Positions 62,767 to 64,000 of a DNA stretch of 64,000 nt are shown here, piece after piece; the first letter of the stretch is position 1; each line of letters starts with the position of its first letter. The translations under genes and the position numbers were made by a program. Below the pieces are notes generated by a model. The model saw nothing but the letters and a program-made list of their open reading frames with translations. It was not told the DNA's origin and ran no database searches. Origin of the DNA: Glossina fuscipes (taxonomy: Eukaryota > Arthropoda > Insecta > Diptera > Glossinidae); the NCBI RefSeq assembly GCF_014805625.2, contig NW_023998414.1:37170079-37234078 (forward strand), in the 5' to 3' direction.

Positions 62767-63628
62767 GAAAATCGTTTAAAATAAAATTTGTTAAGAAAGA
62801 TTTCAAATGAAATAAATTTCTTAAAGTATTTTTTATAAACATTCTTTTAAGAGTGATAGGCAGAGACCACCGTGTTAGAATTACAGAAGTGCAGTCAGCT
62901 ATCACACATATTGAACAACATTGGCCACCCGGTCGATGCTTTACGGGGTATTTGAGTTGCACACCTTAACTTGATATAACAGACAATGTGTGCATAAAAA
63001 TAACTCTACAATTGAGTTAAGCTGAGACTTTATTAGCGCTGGTGTTCATTTAGTCCACTTGGCTGTATGTCTATAACATATACACGCACGCATATGCATA
63101 TACAATGAATTCTAAGCTTTCTTGCAGTAAATTGTTAGAAAGTCAACCTACCGCAAGGTGATCAAATGTATTCTTGAACATCATTAACTGGTGCTTGTGC
63201 TGATATTGTTAGGGCTCATGATTTGACAATAAGAGAATAAGTATTGTCAGCGCAAAGCATAGGATCGGATCGCTTACTCTGCTAAACAATGAAGATAAAG
63301 TAAAGGGATGTCTATATATATACATATATATATATATATACATGTTTTTGTTTTTGTATTAGTCGATTCCCTTTTTTCTTTCTGACTTTTATTTTTTTTC
63401 TTTTTGCTTTCCTTTTTCTTATTCTTTTTTGTTATCGGGCGCGTGTTTCTCATTTGCTTTGGCTAAGAAGGGCTTCTTTTCATGCCTATACAAGCATGTT
63501 ATTTTATTACAAACTACGTACTTACATACGTACATACATACGAAACGTATATGTAAAACTTTTCTCTTTAGAATTTGATCTGCTATAGCATTTTGTGAGA
63601 TGTCTCTAAACCATATATAACGCATAAC

Positions 63629-63630
<2 letters not shown>

Positions 63631-63670
<40 letters not shown>
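63631..63670. repeat. (TA)n microsatellite
   Basis: About 20 TA units. Confidence 0.95.
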
Positions 63671-63673
<3 letters not shown>

Positions 63674-64000
63674 GACCAGTTGTAAAGTTGAGACTATGGA
63701 GTCTTTTCAATTTTACACTTGACTGCTGATGTGAATGATGTTGTGAATGTTGCCAATATATTATATCACCCTGATTGACTTACACATGCCCTACACATTA
63801 TCTAAGTACCTACCGACATACTTAAATATGTGATGATGTGCAATGAATAAATATGCAAGTCCTACTGTACCGCTTGCACTGGCACGTATAGGCATCAAGT
63901 TGCGCATGCTTTGTAAATTTCCATACATGTCTACTGTACTATTGATGGTGCTGACATGATTGCTTTGCAGTGTTCGATATTATTGAGAGTTCAGGCATAA

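Larger units (their letters stand above)
58351..64000. other. AT-rich stretch without a recognised gene
   Basis: Only one family B copy, a TAGTATAGTG-type minisatellite, (GA)n, (TA)n and long A or T runs. No coding region that I can support. Confidence 0.55.

Noticed and set aside
1..64000. CRISPR arrays, bacterial operons, integrated bacterial or viral genes
   Set aside because: No direct-repeat/spacer arrays, no dense bacterial-type coding and no viral gene recognised on either strand; repeats are microsatellites and mobile-element relics.

Overview
The window reads as nuclear DNA of a fly (Diptera). It is AT-rich and full of (TA)n, poly-A and poly-T tracts. Spliced genes have GT-AG introns, many of only 57-90 nt, and their products are clearly insect-like. 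A calyptrate fly such as tsetse (Glossina) would fit the base composition and the dispersed repeats, but that is inference. There is no bacterial-style organisation.

Four protein-coding genes can be reconstructed exon by exon, all in the left half. (1) A BTB-BACK-Kelch adaptor (KLHL class) lies on the minus strand at 2507-4660, in 4 exons. (2) The nucleoporin ALADIN (Aaas) lies on the plus strand at 6608-9537, in 6 exons, and is divergent from the Kelch gene. (3) The HEAT-repeat protein MROH1 lies on the minus strand at 9897-27959, in about 12 coding exons. It is convergent with Aaas, and its short first coding exon is separated from the rest by an 11.2-kb repeat-filled intron. (4) The spliceosome protein CWC15 lies on the minus strand at 30071-30842, in 2 exons. 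Splice phases agree at every junction except one in MROH1 (13183-13210), where a 28-nt 'intron' of TA repeat suggests an assembly collapse.

Right of about 31 kb I find no recognisable complete gene. The DNA is dominated by microsatellites, homopolymers and decayed mobile elements: two related families of dispersed repeats that share an ACAAGTAAGAA-like terminus with a TCGG/CCGA hairpin, tRNA-derived SINE-like copies, a decayed mariner transposase (about 42.77-43.30 kb, minus) and a decayed non-LTR reverse transcriptase tail (about 57.65-58.35 kb, plus). Several short exon-like blocks on the minus strand do not look like random AT-rich sequence: 31860-32055, 36664-36726, 38570-38762, 39959-40149 and 46951-47005. 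The last is an almost ideal signal-peptide exon followed by a consensus donor. They may belong to one or more unrecognised genes with long introns.

The recognised genes are unlinked housekeeping functions: ubiquitin-ligase adaptor, nuclear pore, HEAT scaffold, splicing. Nothing suggests a joint system. The points most worth a second look are the MROH1 junction defect, the unassigned minus-strand exons and the two dispersed repeat families.
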